Assembly: GCA_012523595.1 (NCBI GenBank)
Contig: JAAYIG010000063.1
Span: 1-32,147, forward strand
Reading direction: 5' to 3'
Length of the DNA stretch: 32,147 nucleotides
Source of the DNA: Fibrobacter sp.
GTDB lineage: Bacteria; Fibrobacterota; Chitinivibrionia; Chitinivibrionales; Chitinispirillaceae
A model generated the notes under the pieces. That model saw only the letters and a list, made by a program, of their open reading frames with translations. It was not told where the DNA came from and made no database searches. The first letter of the stretch is position 1. Every line of letters begins with the position of its first letter. The translations under genes were made by a program, and so were the position numbers. This document shows, piece after piece, positions 24,909 to 32,147 of the stretch.

Positions 24909-24934
24909 AAATTTTCTGAAATGCCGGAAAATTT
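24909..24934. repeat. Inverted repeat AAATTTTC-n10-GAAAATTT
   Basis: Perfect 8-bp arms with a 10-nt spacer stand between the leftward small-peptide promoter and folC. This is a possible regulator site, but the arms are A+T-rich and chance is not excluded. Confidence 0.3.
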
Positions 24935-24973
24935 CGCTCTCCGCGGTGAGCAGTTGAAGGTATTACTCATGGA

Positions 24974-24990
24974 AATTGTGACACACAATT
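24974..24990. promoter_or_regulatory. Operator-like palindrome upstream of folC
   Basis: AATTGTG-ACA-CACAATT is a perfect inverted repeat of 7-bp arms, 45 bp before the folC start. It resembles sites of dimeric helix-turn-helix repressors. No cognate regulator gene is in the window. Confidence 0.45.
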
Positions 24991-25035
24991 GGATGATAAG
25001 GTTTTGCCGGTGCGCAGATTCTATTTTTTACAGTT

Positions 25036-26292
25036 ATGTCAATTAAGGCCGCTGATGTCCGGAAGCACCTCTTTTCCCTCACTGCCAGGGGAATCAAGTT
25101 TGATCTCAAACGCATTATTGAGGCTTCAAATCGAATTGGCGTCCCCCACAGTGCTTATAAGTGCATCCATGTAGCAGGCACAAACGGTAAAGGATCAACC
25201 TGCGCCTACATAGAATCTATCCTGCGTACATCAGGATTTAAAACCGGGCTTTTTACTTCTCCCCATATTCTGAATTTTGAAGAGCGTTTCCAGATAGACG
25301 GGAAAATCATCTCGGAGGACCTCTGGCTTGGTGCCTACGAAAAACTGTCCGGGATTATAGATAAGCTTAAGCTTACTTTCTTTGAGGCCTCAACACTGAT
25401 TGCTTTTGATCTTTTTAAAGCAACCGGTGTGGAATGGGCTGTATTTGAGACAGGGATGGGGGGACGTCTCGATGCTACAAACATCATTTCACCCGTTGTG
25501 TCGGTCATTTCAAGTGTATCCATGGACCACATGGAATTTCTGGGAGACAATCTGTTATCTGTGTTCCGGGAAAAACTTGGGATAGTGAAAAAGAACACAC
25601 CTTTGATTCTGGCTGCAAACCCAGATGAAGATGTTATGAGGCTGGCAAGGAAAGTTTGCAGCGAGGCAGGGGCAGATCTGACAGTTGTTTCCTCAGATGG
25701 TTTGGATTCTCAACAGACACCAGCAGGAACCCGTTTTTCCTATAACGGGCAGATTTACGATATTCAGCTGCGCGGCTCTTTTCAGTTATTGAACAGCCTG
25801 CTGGCAATAAATGCTGTCAGGAAAGCCGGAATTAGCGATGATACAATCATCAAAGAAGGACTTTTAAAAGCAAATCTCCCGGGAAGATTCCAGAAGATAG
25901 AGATTTCCGGGAAAAATGTAATTTTCGATGTTGGTCACAATCCCGAAGCTGCAGAGGCGTTTATCACTGCGCTGCAGGCAAATTTCCCCAATAAAAAAGC
26001 CTGTATTGTAACTGGAATAATGAAAGACAAGGATACTGCAGGTATAATAGCCAACTACCTCAAAGTTGCAGAAACCATCATTTTTACTCAACCCGGGACA
26101 GAAAGGGCGGAATCTGCCCAAAACCTGCTTTCCCGGGTTCCACCAGAAAAGCAGTTAAAGTGTTTTGTTATACCGGACGTTGCAAGTGCTGTAAAAGCAG
26201 CACTTTGTGGTAAAGAGGAACTGGTGTGTATCGCCGGTTCTTTTTACACGGTGAGCGAAGGTTTTTCTGCACTGGGAATTAAACCTTTTTAA
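25036..26292 (+). CDS. folC: Bifunctional folylpolyglutamate synthase / dihydrofolate synthase
   Basis: FolC adds glutamate to dihydropteroate and to folates, using ATP, in the cytoplasm. At 418 residues the protein has the usual family length. It has the Mur-ligase-type P-loop 'HVAGTNGKGST' (residues 45-55), the FolC signature 'ETGMGGRLDATN', the 'SMDHMEFLGD' motif, the lysine region 'REKLGIVKK' and the C-terminal ligase motif 'FDVGHNPEAAEAF'. Start ATG 25036 fits the normal FolC N-terminus, although no strong Shine-Dalgarno precedes it. A perfect inverted repeat lies 45 bp upstream. The gene is followed after 104 bp by secreted-protein genes with no terminator seen, so readthrough is possible. 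It is the only clear housekeeping gene in the window. Whether both activities are present cannot be told from sequence alone. Confidence 0.95.
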   Translation: MSIKAADVRKHLFSLTARGIKFDLKRIIEASNRIGVPHSAYKCIHVAGTNGKGSTCAYIESILRTSGFKTGLFTSPHILNFEERFQIDGKIISEDLWLGAYEKLSGIIDKLKLTFFEASTLIAFDLFKATGVEWAVFETGMGGRLDATNIISPVVSVISSVSMDHMEFLGDNLLSVFREKLGIVKKNTPLILAANPDEDVMRLARKVCSEAGADLTVVSSDGLDSQQTPAGTRFSYNGQIYDIQLRGSFQLLNSLLAINAVRKAGISDDTIIKEGLLKANLPGRFQKIEISGKNVIFDVGHNPEAAEAFITALQANFPNKKACIVTGIMKDKDTAGIIANYLKVAETIIFTQPGTERAESAQNLLSRVPPEKQLKCFVIPDVASAVKAALCGKEELVCIAGSFYTVSEGFSALGIKPF

Positions 26293-26337
26293 TCAGATTT
26301 GCACAAACTACATTATTATATTCATTTTGGGGAAAAA

Positions 26338-26400
26338 ATGGGTGCCACAGACGGGACAGCTATTTTCTGGTTTCTTTTCACAATTTCAGGTAGATTATGA
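26338..26400 (+). CDS. Possible 20-residue upstream ORF coupled to the CBM gene
   Basis: ATG at 26338 follows GGGGA (26329-26333) at close spacing and encodes MGATDGTAIFWFLFTISGRL. Its TGA (26398-26400) overlaps the ATG of the next gene (26397) as ATGA, the classic arrangement for translational coupling. The next gene has only a weak AGG of its own, so coupling would make sense. The frame is very short and may be chance. Confidence 0.3.
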   Translation: MGATDGTAIFWFLFTISGRL

Positions 26401-27851
26401 TGCAGAAATTCAAGTTTCCTATTTTAATACTGCTTCTTTCCTTCTTTCCTGCATTCAGCCAGACTGATATTATCAGGTCTGGAGATTTCAGCGATTTTAC
26501 CCAATGGAATCTTGATCCCTGGAGTGGTTCCTGCACAAGCTTTGTTTCCAACGGAGAGTTAACTGTTCAGATCACCGACCCCGGAGCTGAAACCTGGTCA
26601 ATTCAGCTTACCCAGAAAGAAGTTCGTCTCGACAGCGGTAAAGTTTACCGCTTCTCATTCGAAGCTGCAGCAGACATGGAGCGAACTATCGAAGCAGCAG
26701 TTGGCAGGGATGGGGGAGATTATTATGCCTGGTCTGGCCGGGATACAGTCACTTTGAATACCGTAAAACAGTCTTTCGAATATGTATTCTCCATGAGGAC
26801 AACCGGGGATTCTTCTGCCCGGGTTGAATTTAACCTTGGGAAGTATATGGGAAATATCATAATAAGCAATGTGCAGTTAATAGAACTGCCCGGACCGCTT
26901 TTAAGCATTACATCGCCATCACCCGGAGCACTGGTCTATGTGGGAAATCCGGAAACTGTCTCCTGGGTATGCCTTGGGGATAATGATCCTCTGACAATCG
27001 AACTTTCGGTTGACAATGGTCTGAGCTGGAAACTGATCGCAGATTCGGTACCAAATACTGGCTCTTATACCTGGATACCCGAAAAGACCTATTCACCATG
27101 GTGTATCCTCCGCCTTAAAAGTACGTCGGATGAAACTCTTACAGCTCAGACAGAAATGCCATTTGAAATAGCAGCAAGCACACAACTGGTTTTTAATGGA
27201 TCCTTTTCTATCAGCGATTCTGGCTGGAGCCTTGAAGTGAAAGAAGGGCTGAACGCATCTGGTGAAGTTACGGAAGATGGATACTATAAAACCGTTATTG
27301 AAACAGCGGGAAGTGAGGCAGGAGACATCAGGTTAACTCAGGGAGGTATTGTTCTTCTTGAAGAAACTGTTTATGAGCTTTCCTTTACCGCATACTCCGA
27401 GAGCGAACGCAAAATAAGCGTGAGCCTGAATCCTGATGGTGAATCCAATGAAAATCTACTCGATAATTCATCAAGTGAAATCGAGCTCAATTCGCTTCCT
27501 GCTAAGTACAGGATAGAATTCACGATTGGAGACCAGAGCTATACCAATGCACACCTGAGATTTAATTGCGGCCTTGATGACAAGGGTGTTTTTCTCGACG
27601 AGATCGTTATCATGCGTAAAATCTATTCAAAAGCAAGACCGCTTTCCAGAACTGTGAAGGCTCCCGGAACCGCAAACATGAAAGTGATGACATTCACCGA
27701 TAAAGGTATTCGTTCAGGTTATTCAGGGAAAATCCTCGACCTCATGGGACGATCATTATCAAAAAATGCCCGATCTGCCGTTTACTCCGGGAGAATAAGG
27801 CTTTCGCCTGGTTTGTACATCTCATCCGGGCAGAAAACCGAGAAACAATAA
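26397..27851 (+). CDS. Secreted protein with two CBM4/9-like domains around an Ig-like domain
   Basis: The 484-residue product starts with a signal peptide (MMQKFKFPILILLLSFFPAF, cleaved near FSQ). Residues of about 25-165 are a jelly-roll domain like CBM4/9: 'GDFSDFTQWNLDPW', 'YRFSFEAAADMERTIEAAVG', 'FEYVFSMRTTGDSSARVEFN'. Residues of about 168-258 are an Ig-like domain ('ITSPSPGALVYVGNPETVSW ... IELSVDNGLSWKLI ... GSYTWIPE'). Residues of about 262-405 repeat the jelly-roll pattern ('NGSFSISDSGWSLEV', 'YELSFTAYSESERKISVSL'). The last 70 residues carry a short degenerate sorting-tail pattern ('SGKILDLMGRSLS ... LSPGLYISSGQ'). No catalytic domain is seen, so the role is probably binding carbohydrate at the cell surface. 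It lies 26 bp before the PEGA gene. A second in-frame ATG directly follows the first. Confidence 0.8.
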   Translation: MMQKFKFPILILLLSFFPAFSQTDIIRSGDFSDFTQWNLDPWSGSCTSFVSNGELTVQITDPGAETWSIQLTQKEVRLDSGKVYRFSFEAAADMERTIEAAVGRDGGDYYAWSGRDTVTLNTVKQSFEYVFSMRTTGDSSARVEFNLGKYMGNIIISNVQLIELPGPLLSITSPSPGALVYVGNPETVSWVCLGDNDPLTIELSVDNGLSWKLIADSVPNTGSYTWIPEKTYSPWCILRLKSTSDETLTAQTEMPFEIAASTQLVFNGSFSISDSGWSLEVKEGLNASGEVTEDGYYKTVIETAGSEAGDIRLTQGGIVLLEETVYELSFTAYSESERKISVSLNPDGESNENLLDNSSSEIELNSLPAKYRIEFTIGDQSYTNAHLRFNCGLDDKGVFLDEIVIMRKIYSKARPLSRTVKAPGTANMKVMTFTDKGIRSGYSGKILDLMGRSLSKNARSAVYSGRIRLSPGLYISSGQKTEKQ

Positions 27852-27877
27852 TATCAAATTAGTGGAGCTGACACAGA

Positions 27878-28717
27878 ATGCATTTAAGCCGTTTTTTTCT
27901 CCTTTCAATCTTGTTACTTGTCATCTTTTCATTCCTTTCCTCATCAGCACAGGCCGGTTCTACCACAGCTACCACCAGGGTTATCCTCATCGGACTTTCC
28001 GATAGTGCGGTTGTCACTGCTGACGGCAACGTAATTACCCATGACATAGGGGGCTGGTATCAGGTTCCTGCTGGAGACGTAAAAATTGAGATAAAAGAAG
28101 CAGATGAGCTTGTTTTCTCTACAACTATGCATTTTGTCGCGGGTGAAGACAGCAGAATAATAATGGAATGCAGGATGGGGTGTGCACAGATTAAGATAGA
28201 CAGCAAACCTTCAGGAGCAAAGCTTGCAATTGACGGGGAAAATTACGGGGTTACTCCTTTTGTCAACAAATACTTCAGGCCCGGAAACAGGACTGTTGAA
28301 CTTTCATTAAAGGATTACGCTCCATTAAAGCATGGCTTCTCAATTTCACCCGGTCAATCACAGGATCTTGATCTCCAGCTCTCACGTTCACAGGCCTGGA
28401 AAGACTCAGTGGCTCAGATCGCACTCAAGCAGAAACGCTCCCGTCAGATGGTTCAGAAAGCGATATTCGGTTTTCTTACAGCAACCTTTGCCGGTGCGGG
28501 ACTTTACTATGAAATGTATGCAAGATCACAATCTTCAGCGGCTACCATTGAAGCACAGGCTTATGACGCCGCTGCAATTTCAGAAGAATGTACAATTCAC
28601 AGAAATGCCTATGAAGCGAACCGATCTAATGCCAGAAAAGCAATAGGATTCAGAAATACTCTGATGGGTGTTGCAGGTGGATGTTTAGTGGGGTTTGGTT
28701 TGTCTTTTGTCTTCTAG
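27878..28717 (+). CDS. PEGA-domain membrane-associated protein
   Basis: The 279-residue product has an N-terminal signal sequence (RFFLLSILLLVIFSFLSSSA, cleaved near AQAG). Residues of about 100-167 are a PEGA domain: 'AQIKIDSKPSGAKLAIDGEN', 'YGVTPFVNKYFRPGNRTVEL', 'KDYAPLKHGFSISPGQ'. A charged linker (residues 170-190) leads to a hydrophobic segment (about 194-212), a helical Ala-rich stretch and a last hydrophobic segment (about 263-279). PEGA domains are beta-sandwich modules of extracytoplasmic proteins, often linked to cell-wall or surface processes. GGAG lies 9 nt before ATG. It sits 26 bp after the CBM/Ig gene and 27 bp before the SUMF1-fold gene, so the three probably form one transcript. 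The precise function is unknown. Confidence 0.82.
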   Translation: MHLSRFFLLSILLLVIFSFLSSSAQAGSTTATTRVILIGLSDSAVVTADGNVITHDIGGWYQVPAGDVKIEIKEADELVFSTTMHFVAGEDSRIIMECRMGCAQIKIDSKPSGAKLAIDGENYGVTPFVNKYFRPGNRTVELSLKDYAPLKHGFSISPGQSQDLDLQLSRSQAWKDSVAQIALKQKRSRQMVQKAIFGFLTATFAGAGLYYEMYARSQSSAATIEAQAYDAAAISEECTIHRNAYEANRSNARKAIGFRNTLMGVAGGCLVGFGLSFVF

Positions 28718-28744
28718 AGGAAAACTGAGGAGAGAGTATTTTAA

Positions 28745-30481
28745 ATGCACGCAGGCTATATGTTTCTTAAAAGTGTATCTGACAAGCGGTTGTTGGTTGT
28801 CTTTGTTCTGATAGTAGTTTTCTGTGCGAAGATACCTCCTGAAAAGGCCTGGAATAACCCTTTTGATCCCCACGGGACAAATTATCATCCGCCAAAGGTG
28901 TTCTCAAAAACCGATACGGTACTTGTAATAAATGACACAGTTATACTGGTTGCAGAGGGTTCTGATGAAAACGGGACAATAGCTGCTTATTGCTGGTCAT
29001 TTGACAATGGTTCAACCTGGGATACGGTTTCAAACTCTTCTTATAAAACATGGGTGGCCTCTGAAACCGGAGCCAAAACAGTCCTGTTCAGGGCAATTGA
29101 CAATGATGGCCTGGCTTCCTCAATTGACAGCTTTAAGATTATGGTTCACAGTTATGCTCCTGTACTTACACCTGTATCAGATATGACTGCAGGGCAGCGG
29201 GAGATTGTGTCTGTAAGTTTTCAGGCATCTGATACTGTGGGTAATCTGATAAAATATTACATCAAAACCGGCAATTCTTCAGGATGGAGTGACAGTTCCG
29301 ATTCTCCCCGGTTTGATATTTCCAATCCCGAAGGTGGGCCTCTGAAAGTTTTCTGGGCCGTTATGGATGATGATTACAATGTGGTTACAGACAGTTTCAC
29401 CATCTTTTTTAACCGTGGTCCGGATACCGCGGTAATTAATCCTACTGGTGCATTTCAGGCATTTGATTACAATGAGTGCCTGGGATCTCTGCCTCTGAGT
29501 TTTTACGGTACTGATCCGGATGGCGATACAGATACTCTTCATTACACTCTTTTTATCGGTACAGGTACAGGGACACTTTCCGAGCTTTACAGCGGAAGAG
29601 AAACGGAGTTTGTCGCCAGCGGATTGCCTCCATCAACATCCTGTGACTGGAAACTGCGTGTAAAGGATCTTTTCGGAGACAGTATTGAAGTCAGCGGCAG
29701 TTTTGTCACACCTGATTTCCCGGGCGGACCATCAGGAATGAAGTTTGTCAGATCCAAGGGTGCGAGTTTCAACATGGGACAGGATGAATTCGCGGATCAC
29801 GAAAAACCTGTTCATTCTGTTTCATTCAGCTATCATTTCTGGATCGATTCCACCGAAGTTACATCAGAGAATTTTGCTGCCCTGGTTGGCACATCACCAT
29901 CAGAAAATGGCAGTATCCCAATAACCGGAATCTCCTGGTTTGATGCTGCTTATTACTGTAATGCTCGCAGCAAGAGAGATGCTTTGGATACTGTTTACAT
30001 TTATACGAGTATTAGCGGAACTGTTGGCGAAAACTGCGTAATGGAAGGCCTGTCAATTAATATGGATGCCGGAGGATACAGGCTTCCTACAGAAGCGGAA
30101 TGGGAGTATGCATGCAGATCCGGAAAAACTTCCCTTTTTTACTGGGGGAACAACCCGCTTATCGCTGCAGACTATGCCTGGATCAAATCAAACAGTTCAA
30201 ATACGGCTCATCCGGTTGCCCAGAAAAAGCCAAATTCATTCAGACTTTATGATATGGCAGGAAACGTATGGGAATGGTGTAATGATTGGTTTGATGCTGC
30301 ATACTATTCTGTAAGTCCCTCTGCTGATCCTGCAGGCCCGGATTCGGGTCTGGAGCGTGTGATCAGGGGAGGAAGCTGGATGCACAGCGATTATTTTGCT
30401 CAATCAGGTACACGTAGTAAAATGCCGCCTGCAAACGGCAATGCTACTATAGGGTTCAGGGTTGTTCTTCAGGTGAGATAG
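28745..30481 (+). CDS. Secreted Ig-like/FGE-sulfatase (SUMF1-fold) protein
   Basis: The 578-residue product has an N-terminal hydrophobic segment (KRLLVVFVLIVVFCAK). The Cys could be lipidated, but its -1 residue is Phe, which is atypical for a lipobox. 'NNPFDPHGTNYHPP' follows, a leader style common in Fibrobacterota envelope proteins. Residues of about 55-320 contain three or so Ig/PKD-like beta-domains ('AYCWSFDNGSTWD', 'SFYGTDPDGDTDTLHYTLFI', 'TSCDWKLRVKD'). Residues of about 326-578 are a FGE-sulfatase domain: 'FNMGQDEFADHEKPVH', 'GYRLPTEAEWEYACR', 'LYDMAGNVWEWCNDWF', 'RVIRGGSWMHSDYF', 'GFRVV'. The catalytic cysteine expected after RGGSW is absent, so a binding or structural role is more likely than sulfatase activation. 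GGAGAGAG lies 8 nt before ATG. It is the last gene of the CBM-PEGA-SUMF1 set. Confidence 0.88.
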   Translation: MHAGYMFLKSVSDKRLLVVFVLIVVFCAKIPPEKAWNNPFDPHGTNYHPPKVFSKTDTVLVINDTVILVAEGSDENGTIAAYCWSFDNGSTWDTVSNSSYKTWVASETGAKTVLFRAIDNDGLASSIDSFKIMVHSYAPVLTPVSDMTAGQREIVSVSFQASDTVGNLIKYYIKTGNSSGWSDSSDSPRFDISNPEGGPLKVFWAVMDDDYNVVTDSFTIFFNRGPDTAVINPTGAFQAFDYNECLGSLPLSFYGTDPDGDTDTLHYTLFIGTGTGTLSELYSGRETEFVASGLPPSTSCDWKLRVKDLFGDSIEVSGSFVTPDFPGGPSGMKFVRSKGASFNMGQDEFADHEKPVHSVSFSYHFWIDSTEVTSENFAALVGTSPSENGSIPITGISWFDAAYYCNARSKRDALDTVYIYTSISGTVGENCVMEGLSINMDAGGYRLPTEAEWEYACRSGKTSLFYWGNNPLIAADYAWIKSNSSNTAHPVAQKKPNSFRLYDMAGNVWEWCNDWFDAAYYSVSPSADPAGPDSGLERVIRGGSWMHSDYFAQSGTRSKMPPANGNATIGFRVVLQVR

Positions 30482-30547
30482 AGATCTGAGGGCAGAATTA
30501 GCGGGGAGTGGAAATGAAGCCCGGCAGCGAATTGTTGATCTTGTTAC

Positions 30548-30575
30548 TTGCTCAAGAACGATCCTCTGTTACAAT
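30548..30575 (+). promoter_or_regulatory. Weak promoter candidate for the GH5 gene
   Basis: TTGCTC (30548-30553), 16 bp and TACAAT (30570-30575) lie 40 bp upstream of the GH5 start. The -10 hexamer is good and the -35 is poor. The 134-bp gap after the SUMF1-fold gene makes a separate promoter reasonable. Confidence 0.3.
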
Positions 30576-30615
30576 GATTTCCCTCCGTTAAAAGCCTCTC
30601 AACACAGGAGTAAAT

Positions 30616-31623
30616 ATGGCCTTTAATCCCGGATGCGGGACAAATATCTCGCACTGGCTCAGTCAGAGTGAAAAAAGAGGAAAGCAGCGTATAGACTGGT
30701 TTATCCGTGAGGATGTATCCAGAATAGCTGATATGGGTTTCAACCATATCCGTATTCCAATTGATGAAGTGCAGATGTGGAAGGAAGACGGAAGTGTTGA
30801 CAATGAATCATTCGACCTTCTGAACAGCTCAATTTACTGGTGCGAAAGGGAGGAGCTTAAAGCGATTGTCGATCTTCATATCCTGCGTACCCACTATTTC
30901 AATGACAGGAGCGTGTCCACTCTTTTTACAGATCCGGATGAAATGGAAAGGTTTACCGGCCTTTGGAGAAGTATTTCAAGGGAGACCGGGTTCTGGTCAG
31001 AGAAGATTCTTGCCTATGAGATTCTTAATGAACCTGTTGCTCCGGATAATGAGGATTGGAACAGAGTCTGCAATTATGTTTTCAAGGCATTAAGAGAGGT
31101 CCAGCCGGAGAGGACTATTCTTTTGGGATCAAATAATTGCTGCTCAGTGGACACTTTCGATGCACTAAGAGTCCCGGATGATAAAAATATCATCCTGACA
31201 TTTCATTTTTATCACCCTATGTTGCTGACTCATTATACAGCGCCATGGTGGGAGGGAGGCGTCTACCAGGGACCGGTCAGATATCCCGGAAAAACTATAC
31301 CTGAAGAGGAAATTGAAAAAATTCCGAGTCCGCTAAAAGAGATGCTCAAGGAGATGAACGAATATTGCGACCGGGGTGTCATGCTGGAAAAATTATCAAA
31401 ACCGCTTTCGGTTGCTAAAGATAAAAACCTTCATCTTTACTGTGGTGAATTTGGCTGCTATAAAAAAGTGCCGGAAAAAGAGAGACATGCCTGGTACAGA
31501 GATTTTATTTCTATTTTAAAGGAACAGGGCATATCCTATGCCAACTGGGATTACAGAGGTGATTTCGGGATTCTGGACCAGTGCAGAAAAGAAACTAACA
31601 TAGCGGGAATGAAACTTTGTTGA
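30616..31623 (+). CDS. Glycoside hydrolase family 5-like enzyme without signal peptide
   Basis: The 335-residue protein is a TIM-barrel retaining glycosidase of the cellulase (GH5) type, expected to cut beta-linked glucans, mannans or short oligosaccharides from them. Visible family residues are R46 ('HIRIPID'), H88 ('IVDLH'), the N138-E139 acid/base pair ('YEILNEPV'), 'FHFYHP' in the middle of the barrel, nucleophile E278 ('YCGEFGCY') and the late tryptophan in 'ANWDYRGDFGI'. AGGAG 5 nt before ATG fixes the start, and an in-frame TAA near 30589 excludes an N-terminal extension. There is therefore no signal peptide and no linker or CBM, so the enzyme should be cytoplasmic, unlike its neighbours. 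It may act on imported oligosaccharides. The subfamily and substrate cannot be told from the sequence alone. The fold and catalytic residues are secure. Confidence 0.93.
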   Translation: MAFNPGCGTNISHWLSQSEKRGKQRIDWFIREDVSRIADMGFNHIRIPIDEVQMWKEDGSVDNESFDLLNSSIYWCEREELKAIVDLHILRTHYFNDRSVSTLFTDPDEMERFTGLWRSISRETGFWSEKILAYEILNEPVAPDNEDWNRVCNYVFKALREVQPERTILLGSNNCCSVDTFDALRVPDDKNIILTFHFYHPMLLTHYTAPWWEGGVYQGPVRYPGKTIPEEEIEKIPSPLKEMLKEMNEYCDRGVMLEKLSKPLSVAKDKNLHLYCGEFGCYKKVPEKERHAWYRDFISILKEQGISYANWDYRGDFGILDQCRKETNIAGMKLC

Positions 31624-31673
31624 TGAAGTCTGTAAGTGGTAAAACTTGAGGATTCATTACTGGTTACTTAGAC

Positions 31674-31702
31674 TTGTTTCCAGCGTGCATTAAGGGTATA
31701 AT
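31674..31702 (+). promoter_or_regulatory. Promoter of the terminal lipoprotein gene
   Basis: TTGTTT (31674-31679), 17 bp and a perfect TATAAT (31697-31702) lie 72 bp before the start codon. The predicted leader is about 66 nt. Confidence 0.55.
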
Positions 31703-31774
31703 TCTATAAAAGAGCTGGTTAAATGTTTTTGGCCACTCTGCTCTCACAAGTGACTAATTTGGCTGGGGGGTTAT

Positions 31775-32147
31775 ATGAGAGTAAGAGTGTTAATCGCTTT
31801 ACTCATATTTCTAATCTCAACCTGTTTGACTTCATGCTATAAAGGCTTGCTGAAAAGCAGTGCTAATAGCGGGAAAGCCACATATCTGCTTTGCTCTGTT
31901 CGGGAAAGTGAGCTTCCGCCAACCAACGCGCAGCGTTTCGGTTTTTTCTCCAGTACACTATGGCAGAATTATGAGGAAAACCTGAGGAGCGAAATAGCAG
32001 TGTTCGGGGCAACTCCCGGATATGTTCTCTGGTATCTTCAAATGGGAGATGATTTTCCGGTACATATCGCTGAGCACAATAAAAAGCTTGGAATCTATAC
32101 AGTTATCAATCAGGATATTGCCTCTGTTGAGTTTACTCCTGAGAAAA
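31775..32147 (+). CDS. Lipoprotein with GH26-like N-terminus, 3' end outside the window
   Basis: ATG 31775 is preceded by GGGGGG at 4 nt, and 124 codons are present before the window ends. MRVRVLIALLIFLISTCLTS is a lipoprotein signal, with a lipobox LTSC placing the lipidated Cys at residue 21. After a short linker, 'FGFFSSTLWQNYEENLRSEI ... FGATPGYVLWYLQMGDDFP ... NKKLGIYTVINQDI' resembles the first strands and helices of GH26 beta-mannanase-type TIM barrels (a G-x-Y-V motif, then a 'G-I-x-x-x-I' strand). The catalytic glutamates would lie downstream and cannot be checked. If the call is right, this is a surface-anchored hemicellulase next to a cytoplasmic GH5. A different TIM-barrel family is possible. 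Confidence 0.55.
   Translation, partial: MRVRVLIALLIFLISTCLTSCYKGLLKSSANSGKATYLLCSVRESELPPTNAQRFGFFSSTLWQNYEENLRSEIAVFGATPGYVLWYLQMGDDFPVHIAEHNKKLGIYTVINQDIASVEFTPEK

Noticed and set aside
24974-24990. A lac operator.
   Set aside because: Only the AATTGTG...CAATT look is shared; the centre and spacing differ, and there is no LacI-type gene here.
28745-30481. Formylglycine-generating enzyme activity.
   Set aside because: The fold motifs match, but the cysteine after RGGSW is missing (WMHSDYFAQ), and there is no sulfatase gene in the window.
31626-31675. Imperfect inverted repeat AAGTCTGTAAG ... CTTAGACTT after the GH5 gene.
   Set aside because: The stem has a bulge, the loop is about 30 nt and no T-run follows, so a terminator call is not justified.
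1-32147. Search by eye for tRNA, rRNA, CRISPR arrays, transposases and attachment sites.
   Set aside because: None was recognised. Reading by eye cannot exclude a small RNA gene in the spacers.

Overview
The window looks like a piece of the chromosome of a Gram-negative bacterium with moderate G+C, most likely a member of Fibrobacterota (Fibrobacter / Chitinispirillum relatives). This is inferred from several traits seen together: giant surface proteins ending in a T9SS/FlgD-type 'NFPNPFR ... IYNLQGRLVR ... IWDGKND ... AGPYIYRI' tail, a FGE-sulfatase (SUMF1-fold) protein with an 'NPFDPHGTNYHPP' leader, a CBM/Ig protein with a short degenerate sorting tail, a PEGA protein, and GH5 and GH26-like glycosidases. 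No 16S rRNA or other taxonomic marker is present, so the assignment is tentative.

Left end (1-2148, minus strand): a response-regulator/GAF/GGDEF diguanylate cyclase lies upstream of the 5' part of an outer-membrane gene that runs off the window. That second gene shows a signal peptide, a single POTRA-like domain and the start of a beta-barrel. Two small hairpins lie between the genes, and a perfect 19-bp palindrome sits at the start of the cyclase gene.

Centre (2333-24024, plus strand): two paralogous giant genes encode proteins of 2910 and 4211 residues and fill two thirds of the window. Each has a signal peptide, a right-handed beta-helix-like N-terminal domain, several cassettes of autotransporter-associated (PATR) beta-strand repeats, and a co-linear tail of about 1190 residues. 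The tail holds a LamG/ConA-like lectin domain, two unassigned regions, an Fn3-like domain and a T9SS-type C-terminal signal. The first protein has two cassettes joined by an extra LamG domain; the second has three cassettes and no joining LamG. Neither has an autotransporter barrel or a PEP-CTERM anchor. Both genes have a promoter with the same core (TAGACA, 17 bp, TATAAT).

Right part (23990-32147): on the minus strand is the C-terminal half of a radical SAM/SPASM protein that has lost its radical SAM core. A 37-residue membrane peptide with a good promoter and ribosome binding site sits in frame just upstream. On the plus strand come folC, a closely spaced set of secreted-protein genes (CBM/Ig protein, PEGA protein, SUMF1-fold protein), a GH5 glycosidase without a signal peptide, and the start of a GH26-like lipoprotein.

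Working model (inference): the window is a cell-surface and carbohydrate-interaction region. The giant proteins would be T9SS-type-exported, fibre-like adhesins with lectin heads. The neighbouring cyclase may couple c-di-GMP to their display, and the single-POTRA barrel protein may help outer-membrane assembly. The right-hand genes would act on or sense polysaccharide. No tRNA, rRNA, CRISPR array or insertion sequence was recognised.
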